Assembly (NCBI GenBank): GCA_020402945.1
Contig: JADBYQ010000082.1
Coordinates: forward strand, 1-48,955
Reading direction: 5' to 3'
Length of the DNA: 48,955 nt
From: Cytophagales bacterium
Lineage (GTDB): Bacteria > Bacteroidota > Bacteroidia > Cytophagales > Cyclobacteriaceae
Shown in pieces: positions 24,420-32,620 of the stretch. Each line of letters starts with the position of its first letter. The first letter of the stretch is position 1. Under the pieces are notes generated by a model. That model saw nothing but the letters and a program-made list of their open reading frames with translations, searched no databases and had not been told where the DNA came from. Position numbers and translations under genes: made by a program.

Positions 24420-25267
24420 TGAAGGAATGGTTGGAAGAATATGAACCCAAAACGCAGGCACAAGTTGAGCAAGCTTTTCGAGAGATCATGCAAGAGATCG
24501 CGTTAGCGGGTTTGCAACGAAGTGGTTTCTTTGAGAAGGCTGCTTTTTATGGAGGAACAGCGTTGCGATTATTCTATGGGCTTGACCGATTCTCGGAAGA
24601 CTTGGATTTTTCATTATTGGAAGTCAACCCGGACTTTTCCTTGAAGCCTTATTTGGAAGGGGTCATAACCGAATTCAGTGCACTGGGCATGCAGGTGAGT
24701 GTGAAAGAGAAAGTAAAAACAAAGCAAACCAATATCGACTCTGCATTTCTTAAATCAGATACGGTTTGGAAAGAACTAATAGTGGAAGGCGTAGTACCAC
24801 AAGCGGGCGTTGGAATTCGCCCTGGTATCCAGATCAAAATAGAGGTAGACACCCACCCACCACTTGGCTTTGAAACAGAAGAGAAGCTTTTACTAAAGCC
24901 TTTTTCTTTTTATGTCAAGTGTTTCAAGTTGCCTGATCTTTTTGCCGGTAAAATGCACGCGCTTCTTTTTCGCAAATGGAAGCAACGCGTTAAAGGTAGA
25001 GATTGGTATGATATGGAATGGTATATAAAAAAGGGGGTGCCATTGCACCTAGATCATTTTCTCCTACGAGCTCGCAATAGTGGCGATTGGGATGAGAAAA
25101 CCATTACCCAAAATAAATTCACCCAACTAATTGAAGATAAAATTACGAATGTCTCATTCAAGGCCATTCGAGAAGATATTGTTCGGTTTATTCGAGATGA
25201 CAAAGCATTGGAAATCTGGTCGGCAGATTATTTCGGGGATTTGATTGAGAAGATAAGATTCAAGTAA
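24416..25267 (+). CDS. AbiEii-family nucleotidyltransferase toxin
   Basis: This 283-residue DUF1814/AbiEii protein carries the nucleotidyltransferase signature F-Y-G-G-T-A-L-R-L-F-Y-G…R-F-S-E-D-L-D-F-S-L (the two catalytic Asp in D-L-D). A downstream K-x-F-x-L-P-D-L-F-A-G-K-M-H-A motif and K-G-R-D-W-Y-D-M are also typical. Relatives modify tRNA acceptor ends and halt growth, giving phage abortive infection. It follows the antitoxin with an ATGA overlap and ends in a bidirectional terminator. Confidence 0.92.
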   Translation: MMKEWLEEYEPKTQAQVEQAFREIMQEIALAGLQRSGFFEKAAFYGGTALRLFYGLDRFSEDLDFSLLEVNPDFSLKPYLEGVITEFSALGMQVSVKEKVKTKQTNIDSAFLKSDTVWKELIVEGVVPQAGVGIRPGIQIKIEVDTHPPLGFETEEKLLLKPFSFYVKCFKLPDLFAGKMHALLFRKWKQRVKGRDWYDMEWYIKKGVPLHLDHFLLRARNSGDWDEKTITQNKFTQLIEDKITNVSFKAIREDIVRFIRDDKALEIWSADYFGDLIEKIRFK

Positions 25268-25293
25268 ATTCTTCAACGGCAGGAGTCGAAATA

Positions 25294-25322
25294 AAAAGGC
25301 TTCCAATTTTAGGAAGCCTTTT
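25294..25322. terminator. Bidirectional terminator between AbiEii and rng
   Basis: AAAAGGCTTCC, a seven-base loop and GGAAGCCTTTT form a perfect 11-bp stem between the convergent genes, with A-rich and T-rich flanks that serve both strands. Confidence 0.85.
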
Positions 25323-25344
25323 GCTAAAAAGAAGAAAGCGTATT

Positions 25345-26931
25345 TCAATCCCCAGCTAACACTGGCGTGCTCTTTTCTTGAGCTAACTCAATCTCCTCAC
25401 CATCTCTATTTAAGAACTTATATTCAGTAATCGCAAGTGATGAATCCTTAATCAACTCTACCGGATGTTTGTACTTGAAAAACCACTTCATCCTTTTTGA
25501 AATGAATCCTTTGGTGTAGTAAGCAAACAAGAAGGGATGCAAGGCAAGCACCAATTTTTTCTCGTTTTGCTTTTCAAACAAATGACGAATGTGTTCTTCT
25601 ATTTTGTCGGTAACCAGTATTGAAGCTTCTATCTTTCCGCTACCATTACAAGTCGGGCAAACCTCTTTGGTCGCAATGTTCATCTGAGGGCGCACTCGCT
25701 CGCGGGTGATCTGCATCAATCCAAATTTGGAGAGTGGTAGAATAGTGTGCTTTGCCTTGTCGGCTTCCATTTCTTCTTTGACGGTGTTATAGATCAACTT
25801 CTTGTTATCTAATCCACGCATGTCAATAAAGTCCACCACAATAATGCCGCCCATATCGCGCAATCTAAATTGTCGAGCAACCTCTTTGGCGGCTTCAATG
25901 TTTACAGAAAGTGCTGTTGTTTCCTGACTTTCCTCGCGATTGGACTTATTCCCACTGTTGACATCAATGACATGAAGTGCCTCTGTATGTTCGATGATTA
26001 AATACCCGCCACCACGAAGGCTCACTGTTTGGCCAAAGGCTGCCTTTAATTGCTTCTCGACACCCAAGTGTTCAAAAATCTTTGCTTTACCAGTGTACAG
26101 TTTTACGATTTTTTCTTTGTCTGGGGCGATTGTATGGATATAGCTCTTGACCTCGTCATAAATCTTCTTGTCGTCTACAATCACGTTGTCGAACGATTCG
26201 TTTAACACATCGCGAAGAATAGAAGAAGTTTTATTCAACTCGCCTATGACTTTGTCGCGCGGATTAGCATCAACCATGCGCGCCACGCCATCGTCCCACA
26301 TCTTCACCAAGCTCTTCATGTCTTTGTCGAGCTCAGCTACTTCTTTGCCTTCGGCAACGGTGCGGATGATCACACCAAAATTTTCGGGTTTGATAGATTG
26401 AATGAGGCGCTGTAATCGCTTGCGCTCATCGCTGCTGGAAATCCGTTTGGAAATGCTCACTCCGGATGAAAAGGGAACCAGAACCAGGTATCGCCCGGCT
26501 AAAGATAACTCACACGAAAGTCGCGGCCCCTTGGTAGAGATCGGCTCTTTTACCACCTGCACCGGAATCAACTGAACCTTGGCAAGCTGCTGGCCCATTT
26601 TGCCATGCTTGTCGATGTCTTTTTCAAGTTGAAATTTATCCAGTTTACCACCGGTGATTTTTTTACTGCGGACTAGTTTAGTGAATTTAAGCAACGAGGC
26701 AAATTGCGCTCCCAGATCCAGGTAGTGAAGAAAGGCATCTTTCTCGTACCCAATATCAATAAATGCTGCGTTTAAACCTGGCACGATTTTCTTTACAGTA
26801 CCCAGGTAAATATCACCGACTACAAACTTGCTTCCGTCTTGTTCTTCATGAAACTCGGCAAGCTGCTTATCCTTCAGTAGAGCTATGCGACATCCGTCCT
26901 GAGTTGCACTAATGATTAGTTCATTACTCAA
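25345..26931 (-). CDS. rng: Ribonuclease E/G family protein
   Basis: This 528-residue endoribonuclease processes rRNA and mRNA. An S1 domain lies at about residues 36–125 and is interrupted by a basic insert (KLVRSKKITGGKLDKF). The catalytic Mg2+-binding Asp residues are Asp323 (LHVIDVNSG) and Asp367 (IIVVDFIDMRG). The zinc-link Cys pair is Cys425/Cys428 in C-P-T-C-N-G-S-G. It lacks RNase E's long C-terminal scaffold, so it is RNase G-like in size. A hairpin lies in the spacer before it, and the ribosomal-type microprotein gene is immediately upstream. Confidence 0.93.
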   Translation of the reverse strand: MSNELIISATQDGCRIALLKDKQLAEFHEEQDGSKFVVGDIYLGTVKKIVPGLNAAFIDIGYEKDAFLHYLDLGAQFASLLKFTKLVRSKKITGGKLDKFQLEKDIDKHGKMGQQLAKVQLIPVQVVKEPISTKGPRLSCELSLAGRYLVLVPFSSGVSISKRISSSDERKRLQRLIQSIKPENFGVIIRTVAEGKEVAELDKDMKSLVKMWDDGVARMVDANPRDKVIGELNKTSSILRDVLNESFDNVIVDDKKIYDEVKSYIHTIAPDKEKIVKLYTGKAKIFEHLGVEKQLKAAFGQTVSLRGGGYLIIEHTEALHVIDVNSGNKSNREESQETTALSVNIEAAKEVARQFRLRDMGGIIVVDFIDMRGLDNKKLIYNTVKEEMEADKAKHTILPLSKFGLMQITRERVRPQMNIATKEVCPTCNGSGKIEASILVTDKIEEHIRHLFEKQNEKKLVLALHPFLFAYYTKGFISKRMKWFFKYKHPVELIKDSSLAITEYKFLNRDGEEIELAQEKSTPVLAGD

Positions 26932-26976
26932 AACTTAAAAAATTGGATGTTGTACAATAGGACTAATTCTTTGGTT

Positions 26977-26999
26977 TTGTATTGACACGATCAATACAA
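26977..26999. other. Hairpin in the rng upstream leader
   Basis: TTGTATTGA (26977–26985) and TCAATACAA (26991–26999) form a perfect nine-bp stem with the loop CACGA, between the microprotein gene and rng. It lacks a T-run, so it looks more like a processing or regulatory hairpin than a terminator. Confidence 0.55.
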
Positions 27000-27032
27000 T
27001 TGGCCTAGTGCCGCGTTGGCGACACCACACCA

Positions 27033-27122
27033 TTATTTTTTCTTGTGGCGATTTTTTCTCAAACGCTTTTTGCGTTTGTGAGTGGCCATTTTGTGTTTCT
27101 TTCTTTTCTTACCACTTGGCAT
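27033..27122 (-). CDS. AURKAIP1/COX24-domain microprotein (bS22/mS38-like)
   Basis: This 29-residue ORF starts MPSGKKRKKHKMATHKR and ends R-K-N-R-H-K-K-K. It matches the Bacteroidota members of the AURKAIP1/COX24 (DUF1713) family. Family relatives are the mitochondrial small-subunit protein mS38 and the mycobacterial ribosomal protein bS22, so a ribosomal role is likely, by inference. Fifteen of 29 residues are Lys or Arg. It lies between the TPR gene (49 bp gap) and rng (101 bp gap) on the same strand and is easily missed by gene finders. Confidence 0.85.
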   Translation of the reverse strand: MPSGKKRKKHKMATHKRKKRLRKNRHKKK

Positions 27123-27139
27123 AATGCTTTTTGGTTTTT

Positions 27140-27155
27140 GTCCGACTAGGCGGAC
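27140..27155. repeat. GTCCG…CGGAC palindrome before the microprotein gene
   Basis: GTCCGACTAGGCGGAC is a 16-base palindrome with one mismatched pair and CTAG at its centre, 18 bases before the microprotein start. It is a single copy in this window, so either a leader hairpin or a dispersed element is possible. Confidence 0.45.
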
Positions 27156-27171
27156 GGGTTTAACAATTAAC

Positions 27172-27987
27172 TTAATTTAAATCTTTCAGATAAGAATCTA
27201 CCGTGGCTTGCACCGCGGGATCATTATCCAATTTCTTTACTTTCTCAAACTGAAGCCTCGCTTTTTCTTTGCTTCCTTTGTTAAGAAACGCGACTCCTAA
27301 CAAAAGCTGCCCTTGTATATGATTCGGGTTCACAGCTACTAACTCATTCAGTCTTTCAATGGCTCGATCATACTGCCCAGATTGAATGGAAAGCATGCCC
27401 ATGTTATAAAGAGCAAACTCATTCTTTGGGTCTTCCGCCAATACTTCACGCATCATCTGGATGCCCTGCATGGGTGATGATGAACTCAAGTAAGTCATCG
27501 CCATTTTTGTTCTGGCTTCCAGATCTTTTGGATTTGCTTGTATCGCTTTTCCTAGCCAAAGTTGCGCTTTCTCAGCCATTGCCTTTTGCTTTTCTGGTTG
27601 TAGCGCAAAAGTATAAGCTTCGTAGTAGCTATTGCCGGCCTTCAGAGAGCTTTCAGTTGTATTAAAGAACGTTGCTGCTTGCTCGCCATACCATGCCGCG
27701 CTGTCAAATTGACCTGCTTGCGTGTATAGGCTTCGCAAAGAGTCGGCAAAGATAGCATTTTTTTGATTTGACGAACCCGGTAAGTACTGGGCCCTCAAGG
27801 TTTTGATGGAATTGATTAAAGTAATGGGTACATCGCTATGGCCAGCAGAAGGGATTGCTTGACCAGACTTTGTTGAATCCACCGACTTTAACTGACTATC
27901 ATTTTCAACCACAGCTTTGGGCAGCAGAAAAATGAGCCAAATAAGGATGGCAGTGGCAGCAATTAAAATGATTCGGGTTTTTAACAT
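27172..27987 (-). CDS. TPR-repeat protein, membrane-anchored
   Basis: The 271-residue protein has one N-terminal membrane anchor (IILIAATAILIWLIFLLP). After a Ser-rich linker it has about four TPR repeats, for example WLGKAIQANPKDLEARTKMAMTYL and FALYNMGMLSIQSGQYDRAIERLNELVAVNPNH. TPRs mediate protein contacts. The gene lies between HU and the microprotein/rng pair, an arrangement I recall as common in Bacteroidota. Its precise role is unknown. Confidence 0.8.
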   Translation of the reverse strand: MLKTRIILIAATAILIWLIFLLPKAVVENDSQLKSVDSTKSGQAIPSAGHSDVPITLINSIKTLRAQYLPGSSNQKNAIFADSLRSLYTQAGQFDSAAWYGEQAATFFNTTESSLKAGNSYYEAYTFALQPEKQKAMAEKAQLWLGKAIQANPKDLEARTKMAMTYLSSSSPMQGIQMMREVLAEDPKNEFALYNMGMLSIQSGQYDRAIERLNELVAVNPNHIQGQLLLGVAFLNKGSKEKARLQFEKVKKLDNDPAVQATVDSYLKDLN

Positions 27988-28005
27988 CTAGTGTCGATAG
28001 CAATC

Positions 28006-28024
28006 AGTCAATGGTCCATTGACT
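28006..28024. repeat. 19-base inverted repeat between HU and TPR genes
   Basis: AGTCAATGG and CCATTGACT flank a single T. It lies in the 47-bp spacer between the HU stop codon and the TPR start and has no T-run; it may be an intergenic repeat or a processing site. Confidence 0.5.
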
Positions 28025-28034
28025 ATTGTCTAAA

Positions 28035-28340
28035 TTACTTTTCAGCCAATTGTTTAACCTTATCGCTGTTTTTGATCTTGCTTACGAAAATCTTAGCTGG
28101 CTTAAAGCTGGGAACATAGTGTTCCTCGATAACAATGGCTGTGTTGCGTGAAATATTGCGAGCAATTTTCTTCTTCCTCTTTTTATTAATGAAGCTTCCA
28201 AAACCACGTACGTAGATATTGTGCCCAGAGGCCATGTTACTCTTTACGATGTTGAAGAACGCCTCTACGGATGCCGAAACATCAGCTTTGTCAATTCCCG
28301 TTTTGTCAGCGATTTGGTTGATTAAGTCAGCTTTTGTCAC
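28035..28340 (-). CDS. HU-family DNA-binding protein
   Basis: This 101-residue histone-like protein shows the HU/IHF pattern: T-K-A-D-L-I-N-Q-I-A-D-K-T-G, V-E-A-F-F-N-I-V-K, the I-Y-V-R-G-F-G-S-F turn, then the DNA-binding arm with R-N-x-x-R-N and the P-S-F-K-P-A-K segment. I chose a GTG start at 28340, where HU homology begins; the 30 residues further upstream are not HU-like and overlap its promoter. It heads a minus-strand run towards the TPR gene and rng and is divergent from mutY. Confidence 0.9.
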   Translation of the reverse strand: MTKADLINQIADKTGIDKADVSASVEAFFNIVKSNMASGHNIYVRGFGSFINKKRKKKIARNISRNTAIVIEEHYVPSFKPAKIFVSKIKNSDKVKQLAEK

Positions 28341-28376
28341 AATGATTGGATTTGATTTCTTACTTTTTTGGGATCG

Positions 28377-28408
28377 CAAATTTAGAAGCGGTTGATTCAA
28401 TTCCAAAA
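28377..28408 (-). promoter_or_regulatory. HU promoter, full Bacteroidota consensus
   Basis: On the minus strand TTTTG (28404–28408) is followed after exactly 19 bases by TAAATTTG (28377–28384). Both elements match the Bacteroidota housekeeping sigma factor consensus. The GTG start lies 36 bases downstream, which also supports the shorter HU start. Confidence 0.75.
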
Positions 28409-28513
28409 TTAATTTACTGACTATCAACAAAGTGGAGTGAAAAAACCGATAGAAGGAAGGTTCGGCTGGCTCGAATGCTGTTTTTCATCAGTTTAGTTCG
28501 TTTTTTTGAAAAA

Positions 28514-29566
28514 ATGAAAGCCGCAGAGTTTCAAAAAAAAATAATTGAGTGGTATGAGGAAAATAAACGCCAACTACCCTGGCGCGAAACTGTTGATCCC
28601 TATAAAATATGGCTGTCAGAAATTATTCTACAACAAACAAGGGTAGCACAAGGGTTGCCCTACTATCTACGCTTTGTAAAATCGTTTCCCACTGTTGATT
28701 CTTTGGCCAACGCAAGCCAGCAACAGGTATTAAGACTATGGCAAGGGCTTGGTTATTATTCGCGAGCAAGAAACCTTCATGCTTGTGCTAGAGTAGTTGC
28801 CAGCGAACAGAACGGAAAGTTCCCGGACAACTATAAAGACTTGCTTAAACTGAAAGGGATTGGCCCCTATACTGCTGCTGCTATTGCTTCCTTTGCATTT
28901 AAAGAACCCGTGGCAGTGGTTGATGGCAACGTTTTTCGGGTTTTATCAAGGGTCTTTGGAATGGAGGCAGATATCACAACGCCCAAAGCCAAGGATCTCT
29001 TCACAAAAAAAGCAAATGAACTGATTTCGAAAGATCGTCCCGATCTTTTCAATCAGGCCATGATGGAGTTTGGCGCTTTGCAATGTGTGCCGAAGAATCC
29101 GAAATGTGAAGAATGCATTTTTAGTAAATCATGCGTAGCCCGTAAACATGAACTGCAAAATGTACTTCCAATAAAATCAAAGAAGGTCAAAGTCAGGAAT
29201 CGCTATTTTTATTATTTCGTAGTGCGCTACAAAAACAAAGTGTTAATGAAGAAGCGAGAGGCTAAAGACATTTGGCAGGGTCTTTACGATTTTTATTTGA
29301 TCGAAACGAAGCGTAGTAAAAAAGTATCGGAGCTATTGAAGACAGATCCAGAATTTAAAGGTTCAACGAAAACAAACGAAAGCAAAATTTACAAACATGT
29401 TCTCTCGCATCAAAAATTAGTGGTCCGATTTGTAGAGATGGAATTGGAAAATATTCAAACTTTGAAACCAACGGAATTGAAATGGTTCACAGATCGTGAA
29501 ATAGCAGCGTTACCAAAACCTATTTTGATTGCGAACTATATGGTTGACAGATCAAAACAAAAATGA
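28514..29566 (+). CDS. mutY: A/G-specific adenine glycosylase MutY
   Basis: MutY removes adenine mispaired with 8-oxoguanine. In this 350-residue protein the catalytic Glu36 lies in KIWLSEIILQQTRV, Asp137 follows the helix-hairpin-helix in VAVVDGNVFR, and the [4Fe-4S] Cys are 191, 198, 201 and 207 (CVPKNPKCEECIFSKSC). A NUDIX-like C-terminal domain reads oxoguanine. I chose the ATG at 28514, where family homology begins, instead of 28475. It is the first gene of the conserved mutY–ssb–gldE–gldD group. Confidence 0.95.
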   Translation: MKAAEFQKKIIEWYEENKRQLPWRETVDPYKIWLSEIILQQTRVAQGLPYYLRFVKSFPTVDSLANASQQQVLRLWQGLGYYSRARNLHACARVVASEQNGKFPDNYKDLLKLKGIGPYTAAAIASFAFKEPVAVVDGNVFRVLSRVFGMEADITTPKAKDLFTKKANELISKDRPDLFNQAMMEFGALQCVPKNPKCEECIFSKSCVARKHELQNVLPIKSKKVKVRNRYFYYFVVRYKNKVLMKKREAKDIWQGLYDFYLIETKRSKKVSELLKTDPEFKGSTKTNESKIYKHVLSHQKLVVRFVEMELENIQTLKPTELKWFTDREIAALPKPILIANYMVDRSKQK

Positions 29567-29587
29567 TATTCTCATCGGTCAATTATG

Positions 29588-29622
29588 TTCGAAACCGATA
29601 ACAAAGATTTTTGGTAACTTTG
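29588..29622 (+). promoter_or_regulatory. ssb promoter
   Basis: TAACTTTG (29615–29622) is an exact TAnnTTTG match. TTCG (29588–29591), 23 bases before it, is a weak −33 candidate. The ssb ATG is 35 bases downstream. Confidence 0.55.
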
Positions 29623-29657
29623 CCCTCCCACAGGGTAATTTATAACAGCAATAAAGT

Positions 29658-30095
29658 ATGTCAGGTGTCAACAAAGTAATTTTAGTAGGTAGGCTAGGGA
29701 AGGATCCCGAAATAAGAAATTTGGAGAGTGGTGCGACCGTAGCCAATTTTTCAATGGTGACGTCAGAAACCTATAAAGATAAAACGACAGGCGAGCGCAA
29801 AGAAATTACTGAATGGCACAACGTGGTGTTATGGCGTGGATTGGCGGATATTGCAGCCAAGTACTTACATAAAGGTGATCAGGTATATATTGAAGGAAAA
29901 CTGCGTACTCGAAGCTGGGAAAAAGACAATGTAACTCGCTATACCACAGAAATTGTTGGTGATAACCTGACATTGCTAGGTAATAAACCTGCGACTATGA
30001 CGGGTCCAGATCGTGGCCACACACCCGCCAATACAGCAGCCAACGATCCAGGAGAAAGAACATCGCCATCCACAACCGATGATCTCCCTTTTTAG
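29658..30095 (+). CDS. ssb: Single-stranded DNA-binding protein
   Basis: This 145-residue OB-fold protein starts S-G-V-N-K-V-I-L-V-G-R-L-G-K-D-P-E and continues with the standard E-W-H-N-V-V-L-W and Y-I-E-G-K-L-R-T-R strands. The disordered tail ends in the acidic tip D-D-L-P-F that recruits repair and replication partners. It coats single-stranded DNA in replication and repair. It has its own promoter between mutY and gldE. Confidence 0.97.
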   Translation: MSGVNKVILVGRLGKDPEIRNLESGATVANFSMVTSETYKDKTTGERKEITEWHNVVLWRGLADIAAKYLHKGDQVYIEGKLRTRSWEKDNVTRYTTEIVGDNLTLLGNKPATMTGPDRGHTPANTAANDPGERTSPSTTDDLPF

Positions 30096-30117
30096 TATCG
30101 CATCAATCTATTGACCC

Positions 30118-31467
30118 TTGGAAACGCCCGCTATTTTAGTAGAGCCTCCCAGTTTCATTTTAGCCGATATCTTATCGGCCCCGAATTACTTTTACATTTT
30201 TAGTTTTTTGGCAATCGCTGTATTGCTATTCATGTCCGCCATCATCTCCGCTTCTGAAGTTGCCTTCTTTTCATTGCGCGCAGATGACCTTGATAAATGT
30301 AGAGAGTCTGAGGAGCCAGCGGAGAAAAACATTGTGGTTCTGTTAAAAAAACCAAGACTACTGCTCGCCACTATTCTTATCATGAACAATTTTGTCAACG
30401 TAGGCGTGGTCACTATTTCTACTTTTTTAATGTGGGAAATGGCAGGAACACGTAAGCCTACTGAGACGATTGTCGGATTGGTTACGTTCGGAGCCACCTT
30501 TGCGATCACCTTTTTTGGCGAAATCATTCCTAAAGTATATGCCGCTCGCCACAACTGGACATTTGCCAAACGGATGGCCGGCACCTGGCAGATATTAGAA
30601 AATGTGTGGCGACCCATTTCTTTCCTTCTGCTAAGCATGAGCAGCATCATCGAGCGTAGAATAGAGAAAAAGGGATATAGCACTACCGTTGAGGAATTAA
30701 ATCAAGCACTCGACCTGACCACGTTAGACAACAATACAAGTGCGGAGGAGAAAGGCATTTTAAAAGGAATCGTAAACTTTGGTACGCTCACGGTTAGGCG
30801 CATCATGAAATCGAGAATGGATATTTCAGCTGTAGATGTAGAACTTAACTTCAAAGAGCTGATGGAGCAGGTAAATAAATCAGGGTTTTCACGCATTCCG
30901 GTTTACAAAGAATCTGTGGATCATATTCAGGGCATACTCTATATCAAGGACCTCCTCCCATTTTTAGATGAGTCGGAGAAATTCAACTGGCAAAAACTAT
31001 TGCGCCCCGGATTCTTCGTCCCCGAAACAAAAAAGCTTGATTCCCTTTTGAAGGATTTTCAAAGTAAGCGAGTCCACATGGCGTTGGTCGTAGATGAATA
31101 TGGTGGCACTTCTGGCCTAGTAACGCTGGAAGACCTGATTGAAGAGATTATTGGAGACATTAACGATGAATTTGATGAAGTAAATCTTGACTTTCAAAAA
31201 GTAGACGACTCTACTTTTATTTTTGAAGGAAAGACCTCTGTTCACGACCTAAGTAAAGCATTGAAGGTGGCGCCCACTCTCTTTGATGATGTGAAAGGCG
31301 AGAGCGAATCTTTGGGAGGATTAATTTTAGAATTGCATGGCTCATTGCCGAAAATTGGTGATCAAATCAAATTTGAGAACTTCACTTTTACGATCTTAAC
31401 CGTTGACCAACGAAAAATCAACCGAGTAAAGGTTACTATTGAGCCCGTTACAAATGAAGATAAATAA
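30118..31467 (+). CDS. gldE: Gliding motility-associated protein GldE (CorC/HlyC-CBS type)
   Basis: The 449-residue membrane protein has an N-terminal DUF21-type transmembrane domain (three to four segments, including LLFMSAIISASEVAFFSL), two CBS domains (starting near VRRIMKSRMDISAV and VDEYGGTSGLVTLEDLIEEIIGDI) and a C-terminal CorC_HlyC domain. General relatives are Mg2+/Co2+ transport factors; GldE supports gliding together with GldD. The start is TTG; the first ATG would cut into the membrane domain. Its end overlaps gldD by 14 bases. Confidence 0.9.
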   Translation: METPAILVEPPSFILADILSAPNYFYIFSFLAIAVLLFMSAIISASEVAFFSLRADDLDKCRESEEPAEKNIVVLLKKPRLLLATILIMNNFVNVGVVTISTFLMWEMAGTRKPTETIVGLVTFGATFAITFFGEIIPKVYAARHNWTFAKRMAGTWQILENVWRPISFLLLSMSSIIERRIEKKGYSTTVEELNQALDLTTLDNNTSAEEKGILKGIVNFGTLTVRRIMKSRMDISAVDVELNFKELMEQVNKSGFSRIPVYKESVDHIQGILYIKDLLPFLDESEKFNWQKLLRPGFFVPETKKLDSLLKDFQSKRVHMALVVDEYGGTSGLVTLEDLIEEIIGDINDEFDEVNLDFQKVDDSTFIFEGKTSVHDLSKALKVAPTLFDDVKGESESLGGLILELHGSLPKIGDQIKFENFTFTILTVDQRKINRVKVTIEPVTNEDK

Positions 31468-32053
31468 GCCTATTGCTCTTTCTGTTTCCGTGATCCTCTT
31501 AGGAAGTTTACTTCTTTCGTGCTCAAAAAATTATCAGCCCAAACCAAAGGGATACAATCGGCTTTTGTTGCCAGAGGAGAAGTATCGTGAACTACCAGAT
31601 TCACTGCCCTACCAATTTGAGTACTCTACCTCAGCCAAACTGCTGCGTGACACCTCATGGATCAATGAAAAATTCTGGATAGAGATTTACTACCCCACTT
31701 TAAAAGCAAACATCCACATCACCTACAAGCGAATTCAAAATAGAGATGCTCTGTTAAAAGAATTGCTGAATGATGCGTATCGACTTACTTCCAAACAACA
31801 AATCAAAGCGTATGGCATTGATGAAGTGAAGGTAGTGACACCGTTAGGGAAGACGGCCTTGATTGCCGAGATTAGTGGCGAGGTTCCCAGCCAGTTTCAA
31901 TTTACGATGACTGACTCTAGTACAAACTTTCTTCGCGGGGCCTTGTACTTCAATACAAAAGTTCAAAACGACTCCCTAGCTCCTGCCATTGACTTCATGA
32001 AAAAAGAGGCCATGCATTTGATTAATACTTTAAAGTGGACCCCCATTCGCTGA
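31454..32053 (+). CDS. gldD: Gliding motility lipoprotein GldD
   Basis: This 199-residue lipoprotein (lipobox L-L-L-S-C) has the GldD landmarks: K-P-K-G-Y-N-R…L-P, P-Y-Q-F-E-Y-S, the middle W-I-E-I-Y-Y-P…H-I-T-Y-K, G-E-V-P-S-Q-F-Q-F-T-M-T-D-S-S and F-L-R-G-A-L-Y-F. It is needed for gliding and secretion in Flavobacterium. The ATG at 31454 lies inside the end of gldE; a TTG five codons earlier is less likely. It is translationally coupled to gldE. Confidence 0.92.
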   Translation: MKINKPIALSVSVILLGSLLLSCSKNYQPKPKGYNRLLLPEEKYRELPDSLPYQFEYSTSAKLLRDTSWINEKFWIEIYYPTLKANIHITYKRIQNRDALLKELLNDAYRLTSKQQIKAYGIDEVKVVTPLGKTALIAEISGEVPSQFQFTMTDSSTNFLRGALYFNTKVQNDSLAPAIDFMKKEAMHLINTLKWTPIR

Positions 32054-32101
32054 TTTGGCAATTGGGGATATAGAGATAAGGCGATAGAAATAAATTTTCT
32101 T

Positions 32102-32109
32102 TATTTTTG
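32102..32109 (+). promoter_or_regulatory. −7 element before the ParD/ParE-like pair
   Basis: TATTTTTG is an exact match to TAnnTTTG and lies three bases before the antitoxin ATG at 32113. The message would be nearly leaderless. No clear −33 element was found. Confidence 0.45.
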
Positions 32110-32112
32110 GAT

Positions 32113-32304
32113 ATGATGACACTCACTAAAGAAAAACTAATAGAAACTATTCGAGAATTGCCTGATTCATTTTCGATTGAGGATCTTTTTGAAAGGATTA
32201 TTCTTTTACAGAAAATTGAGATTGGGATGGAGCAATCGAAGCTAGGTCAGGTTCATTCTACCCAACAAGCAAGAGAGAAGCTCAAAAAATGGCTGTTGAA
32301 GTAA
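32113..32304 (+). CDS. Putative antitoxin upstream of ParE-like toxin
   Basis: This 63-residue acidic protein (L-T-K-E-K-L-I-E-T-I-R-E-L-P-D-S-F-S-I-E-D-L-F-E-R-I) is a small two-helix protein with a conserved-looking E-L-P-x-x-F-x-I-E-D-L-x-E-R-I-I segment. It resembles Bacteroidota antitoxin-like genes placed before ParE toxins; the DNA-binding fold is not obvious. Identification rests on that motif and the 16-base overlap with the toxin gene. A second ATG directly follows the first, so the start could be 32116. Confidence 0.7.
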   Translation: MMTLTKEKLIETIRELPDSFSIEDLFERIILLQKIEIGMEQSKLGQVHSTQQAREKLKKWLLK

Positions 32305-32597
32305 ACTGGACCTCGCTTTCTCTTGACGACATCGAGAATATAGCGGGGTTCATCGCTAACGATTCTCAATATTATGCACTTCTTCAAACAGAGCGTTTTT
32401 TTGAAAGGGTGAAAATATTAGAAACCCAGCCTGAGATTGGAAGAATAATACCAGAAATTGTATCCAAATCCATTAGGCAATTGGTCGAGGGGAATTACCG
32501 AATTATTTACCGAGTAATTTCTTCCAGCAGAATTGATATTTTAACTGTTCATCATAAGAGCAGGTTGCTATCCAACAATCCACTATTCGAAGAATAG
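32289..32597 (+). CDS. RelE/ParE-family toxin
   Basis: This 102-residue protein fits ParE: W-T-S-L-S-L-D-D-I-E-N-I-A-G-F-I-A near the start, a central P-E-I-G-R-I-I-P-E, then R-Q-L-V-E-G-N-Y-R-I-I-Y-R-V and I-D-I-L-T-V-H-H-K-S-R. The E/G-x-Y-R-I-x-Y and V-x-H-x-x-R elements are diagnostic. ParE poisons DNA gyrase and RelE cuts mRNA; the family cannot decide here. It ends 23 bp before recG, which probably shares the transcript. Confidence 0.88.
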   Translation: MAVEVNWTSLSLDDIENIAGFIANDSQYYALLQTERFFERVKILETQPEIGRIIPEIVSKSIRQLVEGNYRIIYRVISSSRIDILTVHHKSRLLSNNPLFEE

Positions 32598-32620
32598 TAA
32601 CCTATTGGCAATTTCAACAA

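Noticed and set aside
28341-28430. Longer HU start
   Set aside because: The extra residues are not HU-like, and a full-consensus promoter lies within that stretch.
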